Below are positions 11,390 through 21,977 of a DNA stretch of 64,000 bases, one piece after another. A program made the position numbers and the translations under genes. Source of the DNA: Podocnemis expansa (Eukaryota > Chordata > Testudines > Podocnemididae); the NCBI GenBank assembly GCA_007922195.1, contig ML681963.1, positions 137,779,982 through 137,843,981 of the forward strand, read 5' to 3'. The notes beneath the pieces are model-generated. The model did no database searches and had not been told where the DNA came from. It was given only the letters and a program-made list of their open reading frames with translations. The stretch's first letter is position 1. Each line of letters starts with the position of its first letter.

Positions 11390-11890
11390 AAATCTGCATG
11401 TGAATTCTAATTCTGCAGTTTTTCTTTGAAGCTTTGCTTTGTAATCCATGTGTTTAAGTATGATTATTAACAAATCATCAATGGAGAAAGCAGCGAGATT
11501 GAAGCGTTCCCTTTTTGGTTTTTGAATGTTATTTCTGATGTCAGATTTGTGTCCATTTATTCTTTTACATAAAAACTGTCCTGATTGTCCAATGTATAAG
11601 GCAGGGGAGCATTTCTGGCACATGATGGCATAAAATAACATTGGTGGATGAGCAGGTGAATGAGTTCTTGATGAAGTAGCTGCTTTGATTCAGTCCTTTG
11701 ATGATGTCTTCTGTGCAGATATGTGGGCAAAGTTGACAATGGGGTTTGTTGCAAGGATAGGTGGCCGCTTTAATATCTCTGTTGCTTTGTCTGTAGTTGC
11801 TGATGAGGATCTGCTTAAGGTTGGGGGGCTGTCTCCCAAGGCTTGAGAGAGTGAATAGGCTGTAGATCTTTGATAATATACTGCCAAGTT
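11390..11890 (-). pseudogene. PLE GIY-YIG endonuclease domain, decayed
   Basis: Minus-strand translation contains RQPPNLKQ, then CNKPHCQLCPHICTED, a Cys-rich linker typical of Penelope/Neptune proteins. After a frame change come MCQKCSPALYIGQSGQ and KRINGHKSDIRN, the GIY-YIG nuclease signature (here LYIG) and its downstream conserved Arg/His block. The domain nicks target DNA to prime reverse transcription in this family. At least two frame changes separate the blocks, so it cannot make one protein. It belongs with the RT fragments at 15711-16330. Confidence 0.88.
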
Positions 11891-12242
11891 CCAAAGTGGC
11901 AGCCACGTTAGTCTAGTTCAGCAAAACAAATAAGGAGTCTGGTGGCACTTAGGGTATGTCCACACACAGCTTTTTGATTGAAATAATGCTGGTTATTTCG
12001 ATCTAAAAGAGTTTATGTCCGCACATTTTCCTTGAATCAAAATAAGGAACTCTTTTATTTCAATTCAGGGAAAGTTAGAGCGATTCCTTAAAACCTGGTT
12101 TTAAATTGAAACATTGCTTAAATCGAAACAGTTGTTTTGAAATAGCACTGTTCAGATGTGTTATTTCTAAATAACTGTTTAAATCGATTCCAGCACCAGT
12201 TCCCTTCCTCCTCCCAGGGGGCCTGGCAACAGGAAGGAGGAA

Positions 12243-13581
12243 GTGACTTGCTCTGGCCAGGCTGCATGCTCCAAGGAGGCAGACAGCGTGGCAGCACATG
12301 CTGGAGTTGCAACATCACAGGGGCAATGCAGGGCTGCTGCATGGAGCAATCAGGAGATCCTCTGCCTCCTCTGGATTTGGGGGCAGGAGGATACACACTC
12401 CTGGCTCCTTGCCAGGCATAGGAACCGGGATGTGTATTCAGACATTGCCCTGGCACTGTCCGCTGAAGGATACATCTGCACCACCGAACAGGTGTGGGCC
12501 AAAATTAAGGTCCTGAGGCAGGACTATGCCAGGGCAAGGGAGGCAAGGCAGCTCTGTGGGGCAGCGAGCAACATCAGCTGCCCCTACTATGAGGAGCTGC
12601 ATGCCTTCATGTCCGCGGAGGCACCTGGGCTCCCAACCACAAGCCGCAACTCAGGCAAGATAGCCCTCCCGGAAGGGGACTCCACAAACCCCAAGGCACC
12701 CCCGGATGTTGGGGAGGTGAGCCATCCCACAGCCAGCCCACCAGCTTCTGGAATCCCATCCAGCCCGGAGCTGCCCGGGAGGAAGAAACCTCACCCCCCT
12801 GAGGAGGAAGAGGGGGATGCAGAGGGGGCACCCCCAGCAGATGACACCATTGAGGGGAAAGCTGTACAGAGTCCAGGATACCTGTTGGTGAGTGTTCCCC
12901 CCCCCCACATGCAATCAGTGCTTGCACCACATGTGGCACAGGAGGGCAGGTAGACAGGGGCTGGGGATGGACAGGGTCATGGGGACAAGGGTGGCCTGTG
13001 GGCACTCTAACAGGGTACAGGGTCTAGAGACCCATGTGGTGGGTGGGACACAGCCCTGAGTAGGTGGGGGGGGGCACAGACAAGCATGAGCTGGGGGGAT
13101 CCAGAGGTGACAGCACTGTGGGCAGCAGCATGCAGCCCACAGCAATGACCCATGTCCTTGGGAGATGCCCCCAGGGCAGGCCATCACCAGCATGCTGACC
13201 ACCATCATGTGCACCCTTGGTGACACGGCATGGGCACACATACCTTCAGGGACATGTCCAACAGGGCATGACTCGGGAGACGGGGGGGGGACAGTCAGGG
13301 CGGTGCTGCAAGGCACTGTCAGGCTGCACTCCGCAGCATCATGACAGCAATTGCCAGTAATCCTAACTCTGTTTTTTCTTTCCCCCCTGCAGTTCACACA
13401 GCCACCTGCCATTGGGCTGCAGAGTCCAAGAGCCCATAGCAGCCCCAGGAGGAGGACCCACGTGACCCGGCAGGCCCTCCTCGAGATTATCCTGCATCTT
13501 GGCCAGGAGGCCCAGGAGGAGACCTGTGCCTGGAGAGCACAGCTGGGCACCCACCAGGACACAGCCATCCACCAGCTTTAG
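12243..13581 (+). CDS. Harbinger Myb/SANT-like partner protein (two exons)
   Basis: Partner proteins of this type bind transposon DNA and help bring the transposase to the nucleus in Harbinger systems. Exon 1 runs to 12887. The first 215 residues include a trihelix-like domain at about 33-123, with AAWSNQEILCLLWIWG, VWAKIKVLRQDYARAR and SCPYYEELHAFM. A donor GTGAGT follows at 12888, and a pyrimidine-rich acceptor ending CTGCAG precedes 13393. Both junctions are in phase 0 and exon 2 continues in frame to HTHVTRQALLEIILHLGQEA-like text, then TAG at 13579-13581. A Pro- and Glu-rich linker lies between. The stop seems early, because further frame-shifted protein-like sequence (13615-13836) follows. 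The true start is uncertain: I took the first ATG, with Trp-34 the first conserved residue. Confidence 0.75.
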
Positions 13582-13985
13582 TGTGCAGGAGATGCAGACA
13601 AGTGAGTTGTTGCCATGTTGGACCACCAGAGACGGGCGTTCATGGGCCTCACCATGGCCCTGCAGGATGTGGCTACCAGCCTGCATTGGCTCGCAGGCCG
13701 TGAGGCACCCCCTGCAGAGGAGGGGGCTCTCCCTAGGAACCCCTCCATCCCTCACCGCAGGCGTCCCCAGATCCGGGGTGGCCATTGGGAAGGCCGTGGG
13801 ATGCCAGCCCAGGGTGTCAGGCCAGCCCCCTCATAGAGACCCCCTCACCTTCCAATGTCCCCAACCTCCACCCAGACATCCCCATGTCCCAGTTTGATGC
13901 CCAACCCAAAGTCTCCAGCCCCCACCCACACATCCCTGTACCACCTCCCAAGCCTCTCTTTGCCTCAAACCCCCTCCTTATGTTA

Positions 13986-13991
13986 AATAAA
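13986..13991 (+). promoter_or_regulatory. AATAAA polyadenylation signal
   Basis: A canonical AATAAA lies about 400 bp after the stop of the Myb/SANT gene and just before the convergent transposase. It is the likely 3' end signal of the plus-strand transcript. Confidence 0.55.
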
Positions 13992-14127
13992 GCCTTATAT
14001 ACAGTTTGGTCGGTGTATTACTGTTTTATTTAGTGGAGTTCAAGGGGTGGATGGGTGGGTGGGGGCTGGCTGTGGCAGAATGGAGAAGGAGGGAGTGTAG
14101 CGTGGTGGGCCTAGCCCTCAGGGTTCC

Positions 14128-15120
14128 TCACTTGCGAAAAGATTCATGCACAATGGTCACCCTCTGTGGTGCTCGCTCCCTTGGGGCCACAGGTGCAGGA
14201 TGCACATACTGGCCACTGACGAGCTGTGCCTCGGCCTCCCAGACAGCAGAAACAGTCTTCCCCCGGAGCTCCCAGTAGTTGTGCAGGGCCACGCAGGCAG
14301 TGATGACTTCTGTGGTCATCTCCTCTCCAAGGTGGAGGTGTGTAAGGAGGCACCTCCACCGTGCCTTCAGCCGGCCAAATGCCTGCTCGATCACCTGGCA
14401 GCAGTGGCTCACGCGGCACTTGAAAACCTGCCTGCTGGCATCGAGGGGCCCTGCATATGGGCGCATGAGGCATAGGTGGAGGGGATAGGCCGCATCAGCA
14501 ACAATGAGGATGGGCACCTCAACTTCCCCAACAGTGATGTTATTGGGGGGAAAGAAGGTGCCTGCCTCCACGCCCCATTACAGGGCAGAGTTTCGCAGGA
14601 CCCTGGCATCCTGTGCGCCCCTTGGCCATCCAACGTAACAGTTCTGAAAGATATCCCGGTGGTCCACGAGGGGCTGCAGGATAACCGAGTGGTATCCCTT
14701 CCAGTTCTGGTACTTGGCTGCTCGGTGCTCTGGGGCTCTCATGGGGATGTGGGTGGCATCCAGAATCCCGGCACAATTGGGAATCCCCAGCGTGGTGAGA
14801 CCAGCGATGGTGGCCTGCAGGTCACCCTGAGTGACCAGGTGTCGCAGCAGGACAGTGTTGATGGCAGCGGTGACCTGTTGCAGCAGTTCGCCAACAGTGG
14901 GCCTCCCGATGCCAAAGAGGTGTGCCACAGATCTGTAAGACTCAGGAGTGGCCATCTTCCAGAGGGCAATGCCCACTCTCTTGCCAACAGGGATGGCTGC
15001 TCTCATGATGGTGTCCCATTGGCACAGTATTGGGGTGAGCTCCGCAACAAGGTGGGTGAAGCTCCCGCTACTCATTTGGAGATCCCGACGCCACTGCTCT
15101 TCATCCCAGGTTCTGAGCAC
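14128..15120 (-). pseudogene. PIF/Harbinger transposase, one premature stop
   Basis: The protein cuts and inserts the transposon at TTA sites. Counting from the GTG at 15120, a helix-turn-helix (SYRSVAHLFGIGRPTVGELL) lies at about residues 61-80. The DDE residues are visible: Asp121 in GILDATHI, Asp209 in VADAAYPL, Glu245 in VIEQAFGRLKARWRCL. The family motif EHRAAKYQNWKGY is also present. The frame is open throughout except for a TAA at 14578-14580, between RNSAL and VEAGTFFP. Upstream the frame is closed by TAG at 15130-15132, so the normal start codon may be lost. The reading frame is otherwise of family length (about 330 codons). It ends VTIVHESFRK before the TAG-rich spacer. Confidence 0.93.
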
Positions 15121-15710
15121 TACCCGCTCCTACCAGTCTCTGCTGGGCTCCTCTGCCCAGATGTGACGAGGCACAGAAGCAGGCAAGGGAACTAGGGCTG
15201 CTCTGAGGAACAGTGAGATGAAGGTCTGTGGCTCAGGCTGGGGACCATCAGGGTCAGAAAACAGTGTGTCCCATTGCAGGAGAACACCCTGCATGCCAGC
15301 AGAGGCTCTAGCAACCACACGGCGATGGCTGGAAAGCTGGGGAGCATCCATGCTCTGTGTGTCGCAGTCTCCTGCTAGCCAGAATGGACAGGGATGTGAG
15401 GTAAATTCCTGCTTTTATCCGATTGGCTGCCAACATGGCCATGCCAGGTGGCCATCTTGCCACACCTCCCATGGTGCCTCTCCCCAGAATTGAACTAGCA
15501 AGTCCTGTTTCCGGACATGCTAGTTCAATCTGGGGTTTTTTGGTGTGGACCTTTTAAATCGATTTAATGATTTTATGTCGATTTAGCTTATATCGATTTA
15601 ACTTAAATTGATTTAACCAGGTAGGTGTGGACATCGCCTTAAAGACTAACAAATTGATTTATGGCATGAGCTTTCATGTGAGAAAATCCCACTTCATCTG
15701 ACGCTTTGAA

Positions 15711-16330
15711 GTTTTCATGATTTACTCTAGGGATGTGATTTGGGGGTTGTAGGTCATGACCAGTGGCATTCTGTTGTTTTCTTTCTTGGGCTTCTCCTGT
15801 AGTAGTTGACCTCAGAGTACCTATCTGGCTCTGTCAATCTGTTTCTTCACTTCTGCAGGTGGATACTGTAGTTTTAAGAATGCTTGATAGAGATCCTGAA
15901 GATGTTTATCTTTGTCTGGGTTACCAAAGCAAATCTTAAGGCTTTGCTGTAGACAGTGGATTATGTTGTGTGCCCACGCTGAAAGCTTAAGGGATGCAAG
16001 TAACTATAGTGGTCAGTAGGTTTTCAGTATAGAGTGGTGTTTATGTCTCCATCATTAATTTACACTGTGGTGCCCAAGAAGTGAATCCCCTCTGAGGAGT
16101 GTTCCAGTCTAAGGTTGTTTGTTGGGTGGAAATCATTGAAATCTTCATGGAAATCTTTGAGGGCATCCTTTTCTTGAGTCCAGGTGACGAACATGTCATC
16201 AGCATAGTGTAAGTAGGGGGTGATACTTGAGGACAGAACTGGAGGAAGCATTGTTCTAAGTTAGCCATAAAAATATTAGCATGTTGTGGGGCCATGAAAG
16301 TACCCAGAGCAGGGCCACTAACTTGAAGAG
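15711..16330 (-). pseudogene. PLE reverse transcriptase fragments
   Basis: Minus-strand translation at 16295-16041 begins MAPQHANIFMANLEQ, the Penelope RT block before the catalytic box. The Y-ADD-type box (HYADDMF) and a WTQEKDALKDFHEDFN block appear in a shifted frame at about 16215-16130. Further down, KLQYPPAEVKKQIDRAR-like sequence (about 15900-15820) is the typical thumb-side region of PLE RTs. Frameshifts and stops break it, and the N-terminal fingers are deleted after the leader at about 16330. Confidence 0.82.
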
Positions 16331-16481
16331 AGTTTATATCTTCGAATCTGAAATGGTTGTGGGTGAGTACAAATCAGAAAGTTCTAAACAACTGTTTTGA
16401 TTTTCTGCAACAGTCTGACCTGATTCCATGACTTACACTTCCTTGCATTTATTTTCCTCCCATTCTATGTCCCTATCTTCA

Positions 16482-16577
16482 AGCATCTGACAAAGTGGGA
16501 TTTTCTCCCATGAAAGGTCATTTAATAAATTTGTTAGTCTTTAAGTGCCACAGGACTCCTTGTTTGTTTTATCAGTA
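16482..16577 (-). repeat. PLE terminal repeat (5' end of the element)
   Basis: The plus strand reads GCATCTGACAAAGTGGGATT, then CTCCCATGAAAGG, then AATTTGTTAGTCTTTAAGTG and CCACAGGACTCCTTG. It is the same terminal sequence as the solo units at 9958, 26647 and 50799. Here it sits directly upstream of the PLE leader and RT, which ties the solo units to this element family. Confidence 0.8.
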
Positions 16578-16736
16578 AAGATGCTGTACTTTACTGCTAT
16601 TGCTTCCCCTGTGGACATTTTTATTCTAGTATGAGAGCTTTTTGTTTTTTTCCAGTTTAGCTTAAACCCCTTCTTCCAAAGTGTCATAAATTAGCTATCA
16701 TTATAATTATGCCAGTAACTCCCTGTGTAGGCAAAC

Positions 16737-17080
16737 CAGGGGTTAAAGTATGCTGGAACATGGTGGAATGCTGTTCTTGGGCCCACTATGTTCAGGGGCT
16801 CAGCATTCCAGGGTCCCTAAAAATAGAAAATGGAGCCAGGGCAGCGCATTCTGGGGCCCACCATGTAAAAATAGCAAGCCCCAGAACAAAGCATTCTGCT
16901 ACCACTATTTTTAGGGGTCCCCTGAACTCAGAGCCCCTAAAAATAGGAGATCCTGGAATGGCATTCCGCCACATTTTGGCTGGCAGGGAGTTTGGAGATT
17001 TTAAATCTCCCTCCCTCAGCTGGCTTTCACTGAGCATGTTCAGAGGTGAGCATGCTCAGTGAGAGCTGACTCAGGGCTGG
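16737..17080. mobile_element. hAT-like fragment related to 642-1682
   Basis: It starts CAGGGGTTAAAGTATGCTGG, matching the reverse complement of the right end of the element at 642-1682. It repeats the modules GGGGCCC/CTAAAAATAG and the GAGCATGCTCAG palindrome near 17048. The right end and target duplication are not clear, so it seems truncated. Confidence 0.6.
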
Positions 17081-17334
17081 AGCCTCGGGCCAGTACAAAT
17101 TTAATGACTCACACCAACTGGTCTAGAATGGTTTCATCGCTGTTATTTATTTATTTGTTTGTAAATGAGGTACTTATATACCTCAAGAACAGTAAGTAGT
17201 AGTAAGATATCATGGAAATGCCTTTCAAATGTGTTTTTAATAGGGTAGAATCATGCTGTGGTCATTTTCATGTGTTTGCACACAGCTACCTTATTTCTTT
17301 GGCAGGGTTTTGCTCCATAAATCTGTAAAGTATA

Positions 17335-17460
17335 GTAGAATCTCAGAGTTATGAAATTCTCTGGAATGAAGATTGTTCATAACTCTGAAAAAATGTTATG
17401 GTTGGTCTTTCAAAAGTTTACAACTGAACATTGACTTAATATAGCAGAAAAAAATGCTGC
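17335..17460. mobile_element. Tigger-like fragment
   Basis: CAGAGTTATGAA (17344-17355) and TTCATAACTCTG (17378-17389) form an inverted pair, and the surrounding text recalls Tigger termini such as the element at 8142. No boundaries were found. Confidence 0.45.
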
Positions 17461-17484
17461 TTTTAACTATCAGTTTAAATGAAA

Positions 17485-17592
17485 CAAGCACAGAAACAAA
17501 GAGTCATGTTGCACTTTTTAAAGACTAACAAATTTATCTATTAAATGAACTTTCATGGAAGAAAATCCCAGTTCATCAGCTGCTTGAAGATG
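17485..17592. repeat. PLE terminal-repeat fragment
   Basis: AAAGACTAACAAATTTATCT and GAAAATCCCAGTTCATCAGC match the unit arms and loop seen at 22893 and 50799, with decay. Confidence 0.65.
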
Positions 17593-18519
17593 GAGAAGTT
17601 ACAGAATCTGAGGAAAATACATGGCTGCACTGGTGTAAAAACCGTGAGTGCAAGGCCTGGTTAAGGGGCTGCAGGGCTCCAGACTGACCCCTTTTGTGGG
17701 TACTCTGACCCCTTATTGTGGCTCCCCCCTCCACCTGAGGCTCTGACCCTCACCATGGTGGCCTGGGGACGGAGCAGGTCATGGCTCTGGGCTCAAATGC
17801 ATCTTTTCCCTTCTAGTGTAGAATTATAGTAGCTTGTCAGTTTATGCTATTGTATCGTAACACAATTAATAACTTGAGCCCTGTTCTGAGTCACCCAACG
17901 TTCTCAGAGAAGCAGCCAGCACAGGATCTAGATATCTGTTTCATCCAAGGTGTGTCTATGCTAGTAGTGAGATTCCCACATAGCATAAATTGCTAGTGTT
18001 GATGTCAATGGAGCTAGCCTGATTTATGCCAGTTGAGATTCTGGTCCTGAGTTTTTGTATTTATATAGCAACAGTGATGTCACTGCACCAGTACAAACGC
18101 CTAGTACAGATCCTCCACAACAGGGCAAAAACTGGCCTTTATCAATGAGCTTGAAATTGAAGTAAGCTGCATGGGTACAAATTGCTTTTTATGTTGCTGC
18201 AGCATGTCTGTGCTTGACCTGGGTTTTCACACCAGTGCAATCAGATCAGCAAACACTTCTGGTTTAGTCTGCTCCTTGTTTCCCAAGGCAATCCCTCTCA
18301 GCGTTTCATTTTCCATCTGCAGAGATGAGCATAAGAAGGCATGATATTGGCTCTGTCCTTCTCTCTAATGTTTGAGTTTGAAGGGCAAGAGTGGAATCCC
18401 ACCGACACTCCCTTTCCTTGTTCTCTCATCTTCAAAAATGGTCAAGACTTTAAAATAATTTTCCCCTCCCCACCCCTGTTTCATTTTTATACATGCTTTC
18501 TTTGTGACAATTGTGCTGG
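17593..18519. other. intergenic, nothing recognised
   Basis: A short GC-richer patch (17660-17780) has GACCCC repeats. Otherwise no gene or classified repeat is seen. Confidence 0.4.
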
Positions 18520-18840
18520 CACACGGGGCTCATGCCCCGAATCCCAGCATAAGTGCCCCGAGTCCTGGCACTCAACCCCTGCTTCCTCCGGTCTCCGGCG
18601 GGAGATCTGGGGCCCAGCCACCCATGGTGGCTGTGGCCACTTCCGGCGCCATCCCAGGACGGGCCACCCGCCGCAGTGGCTGACACTCCTTGCCCTGCCC
18701 CTGGCCTGGAATCTGGGGCTAGGCTGGCGGCAGCAGGCGCCCGAGGCCAGGTCAGCCTGAGTGCAGAATCAGGGCCCAGGGCGTGGCCTGCGGCAAGGGG
18801 GCGTGGCCGGGGCCCGTGCCCTGGGTCCCTCCCCAGGCTA
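18520..18840. mobile_element. truncated hAT related to 62602-62965
   Basis: Phrases such as CATGCCCCGAATCCCAGCA and GCCCGTGCCCTGGGTCCCTC are shared with the elements at 49593 and 62602, in reverse orientation to the latter. The expected end with GTGATGCCCCTG is missing. Open frames here follow from GC-richness. Confidence 0.6.
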
Positions 18841-21508
18841 CACTACACTGTGTATGCCAACTTCTCCTCTGAGTGGATAGCAATTGCTTGCAAGTGTAGT
18901 TTTCCCTTCCGGCAGTGAATCTGGTTGGTCCATTATCTGGTTTGCTAGTCGCACATGTGTGTGGTACACACCATAAAGCTCTAAGCTCACCTTTTTAATG
19001 GGCACACACCTTTTAAGAGTTGCAGCCTCTCATGACTGTAGGTTACATAGAGTCTCCCATGGGTCATTACTATATCCCATCTGTAAATGGGGGAATCCCA
19101 TGACAGCCATTGTAACATGGTTCCCCGTCCTTTAAAAAACATCCCGCTCATTGTTTCCTCATTGTTGAAATTGTGATGCTTTCATTTCCTACAGAGAATG
19201 CCCATTTTTAAAACGGTGCTGGTCAGACTGCTCCTAGTACCGATAGAACATGCTAGCTGCCTGATAGGAAAATCTACCACAAACTAACTCTGTAAGAGCT
19301 GTTAATGAAGAAGATTATGGTGCTTTGCTTCAGGGTTTTCAAGTAGTTTCCTTGAAAAGATTAAGTGATTTTCAGCAATGTTTCTGAGGTAATAATTATG
19401 CTACAAAGATGGCTTGTGTCTGAATAAAGTCAGCAAGGCATTACACACCACTGTATTTTTCCTTCCATTCTATCTGCACAGCTCTGCTGATACTGAACTT
19501 AACCAGGGATTCCAGCATTTTCAGTCATGCTGTGATGTTCCCCTCCTGGAATCTGGACTGGAATGCCACTGTGCCTCTCAGTTCTCCACTACAGGGCCCT
19601 GACTTACCTGGCCTTACTGTGTGAACACCCATTCCAGGTCAGCTCACACCCAGTCACCAGCATGTAATAGGTTACTAAGCCAGTGGCAGAGTGCTCTCAC
19701 TAACCATTCATGGCATAGTCCCCCAGCAAACACTCTCCATCTCAGATGCAACCCGAGGAAATTCCATCTTGCAGTGTTCAGTGCACCTCTCTGAACACTG
19801 CAAGCTGATTTACACTTCTTTATCAATTTAACAAAGAAATTGATATGCACCAGCCTTGTTCCAGTGAGATCTTCACACATTCACATCCAACATCTCACTG
19901 CTTTAGATATGACAAAAGTAAGTTCATTGACTACAGTAAGATTTTAAGTGAATATAAGTCAAACTAATCTAAAATCATTTTCTTACTCAGTCAAGGAGAA
20001 GATCACAAACAAAAGTAACTTGCATTCTAAACAAAGATCACTGTTACATTTCATGTCTAGCTTAGCCCCATAGGTTTGGCTACTGATGATTTTGTAGCCA
20101 GGTTCTTCCCACCATACAGATAGATGTCAGTCCTTGGTGTTGCTTTGAAGATGGTGTCCAAGGGAAGAGCCTTCAAAATGTGTCTTTTTCCTTTTTCACA
20201 CCCCTTCAGCCCTCCTTTCTGGTTTTTAAACTGAAAAATATAGATTTCTGGGAGAAAATAACCTCAAGAATTTTTTTGACAAAAGCATGTAAGACAATTT
20301 AATTTTCCACCAGCTCTACTTAAAACACAATGGGTTAGCTCAAATGCTATTGTAGATGGCCACCATTCCACTGAAGTTCATGTAAAGATGCTAATTTAAC
20401 CCAGCTAGAGATCTCACTCTCTGCATTCACCTACAGAAAAGGGGAAAAAATTAAAAATCTTACCAAAAAAAAAACAAAAACAAAAGAAATAAAAATAGAA
20501 AACACCTTGAGAAATTAAAAAAAAAAAAAAAAACCTTTTCATTTAAGAATCAGCTAAGTGACCATATCAGATAATTTGGGGAAAAAATCACTTAAAATCA
20601 AGAAAATGATTAAAGGACATCCAATACTTGGCATTGTCTGTGATGGTTATAAAGAATGAGTGCTTTACCACAGCATGGCAAGCCAACTCTTAAGTCTGGC
20701 CCAAAATGGGTAGTGTTCTTTCAACAGAAATCTCACAAAATAAAAAAGTTAAAGTTTTTTGAAAATGAAACCTAAATGTTATGGGCCATCATTTTGCCTG
20801 GTGTAAATTGATGTACCTCCATTGAAGTCAATGTAGCTGCACCAGTTTACACCTGCTGAGTATCTGCCCTAAACATTTTTATTAATGACATTTACTGATC
20901 ACTCTCAAATGCAAGTCCCCATAAGTACTTTATCTGACCATAAATAAACTAAGTATTATGCAGACAGTATCTCATTTACCCTTCAGCACAAATCTGGCAA
21001 TTTGGAGCCCAAATCAGTTTTCCAGGCCAAAGCTGTATAGTGCTAAAATACAGCTTTGTAATGGAAATTGGATGCAACATTAACTATGAGAAAGTTGCCG
21101 CCCCTCTATAGACAACATAAGATATTTTTTAGTCCCATGATTTACTTGGAAATAATTATTTTTTTTCTAACTTTGCCGACTGTTAATAGAAAAAAATATT
21201 TTTTTCAGCTGGGAGGAGGAGGCTTTGCTGATTACAGAATGGATCAGGTCACAGCCACTGGGAAATAAAGGGTAAAATAAAAAACACTGGCTGCCTTAGG
21301 GCAAACTGCTGAAAATACACAGCAACTTGGAGGTGAGTCAGTTAACTATTCAGATAGGCCTGGATGTGCTTCACAGCAGCTGTCTCACTGGATGGACCCT
21401 GTGCTGCTGTATTATAAAGTGGCGCTACATTTCACTCCTTTTAAAAAGCTTCTGATTTTGGTTTAATGCTCAATTCATCTGTCAGGAGGAGATCCCACCC
21501 TTCCTCTC
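18841..21508. other. intergenic, AT-rich, old repeats
   Basis: No supported gene. An A-rich tract lies at 20440-20535. At about 20765-20875 a segment with TGGTGTAAATTGATGTACC and CCATTGAAGTCAATG resembles a widespread old amniote repeat, also seen near 44040. The rest is unassigned. Confidence 0.45.
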
Positions 21509-21511
21509 TAG

Positions 21512-21974
21512 GGCTATGTCTATACTAGCAAACTAGTTCAAATTAAAGAGCCTTTATCTGATCTAATTTGAACCCTGTGTACACTAGGCTTTGCCTAGTT
21601 TGGACTAAAAATATTTTTAGTCCAAACTAAGCAAAGCTTAGTTTAAACTAGTTAGTTTGGCTAGTTAGTTTGAACTAGCTGCATAGTTCAAAGTAATTTG
21701 CATATTTAGTTCAACCTAGCACAATATAGACATGCTAGTTCGAACTAAATAAGTTCGAACTAGCAGTTAGTTTGAACTAAGCATTTTTTTTAGTTCAAAC
21801 TAATCACATTTTTTAGTTCAAACTAAAAAGTTAAGTTTGAACTAAAAAAAGCATGGCTAGTTCGAACTAAAAGTTAGTTTGAACTAACAAAATGCACTTA
21901 GTTCGAACTAACTTTCAAACTACTTATTGCAGACTAACATAGTCCATGCTAAGGTTTTCAGTGTAGACATAGCC
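21512..21974. mobile_element. Harbinger-type MITE with internal palindromes
   Basis: Ends GGCTATGTCTATACT and AGTGTAGACATAGCC are inverted repeats, flanked by TAG on both sides (21509-21511, 21975-21977). The terminal sequence is that of the Harbinger at 11952. The interior is packed with the palindrome TTAGTTCGAACTAA and variants in both orientations, and has no coding capacity. Confidence 0.85.
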
Positions 21975-21977
21975 TAG

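Larger units (their letters stand above)
11952..15638. mobile_element. PIF/Harbinger DNA transposon, nearly intact
   Basis: Left end GGGTATGTCCACAC; the right end read inward is GGCGATGTCCACAC, 12 of 14 matching. TTA lies on both sides (11949-11951 and 15639-15641), the 3-bp TTA target duplication of Harbinger elements. The 3.7-kb body carries the two genes expected of this superfamily: a Myb/SANT-like partner on plus (12243-13581) and a DDE transposase on minus (15120-14128), convergent. The subterminal regions contain many AAATCGATTT-type AT-rich motifs also found in the MITEs at 53257 and 58851. Confidence 0.93.
11891..15710. mobile_element. PLE terminal unit split by a Harbinger
   Basis: Left part (11891-11951) reads TTCCAAAGTGGCAGCCACG and continues with the shared GTTCAGCAAAACAAA and GGAGTC blocks. 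The right part (15639-15710) continues with AAAGACTAACAAATTGATTT and GAGAAAATCCCACTTCATC. Joined across the insertion, they form one terminal-repeat unit lying between the RT and endonuclease of the PLE. Since the normal place for this repeat is the end of the element, this is a second PLE unit inserted into the first. Confidence 0.72.
10845..16577 (-). mobile_element. Penelope-like element, decayed, with nested insertions
   Basis: Read on the minus strand the order is a terminal repeat (16577-16482), a leader, reverse transcriptase fragments (about 16330-15711), and a GIY-YIG endonuclease (11890-11390). A 3' segment follows (10958-10845), resembling 23080-23190. RT followed by a GIY-YIG nuclease is the diagnostic gene order of endonuclease-bearing PLEs. 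It is interrupted by a hAT (10961-11377), by a PLE terminal unit (11891-15710), and by a Harbinger inside that unit (11952-15638). The left terminal repeat of this copy is missing and frames are broken, so it is a fossil. Boundaries at the left are approximate. Confidence 0.82.

Noticed and set aside
14146..15195. Plus-strand open frames of 109 and 239 codons
   Set aside because: They are antisense shadows of the Harbinger transposase, which has clear DDE motifs on the minus strand.
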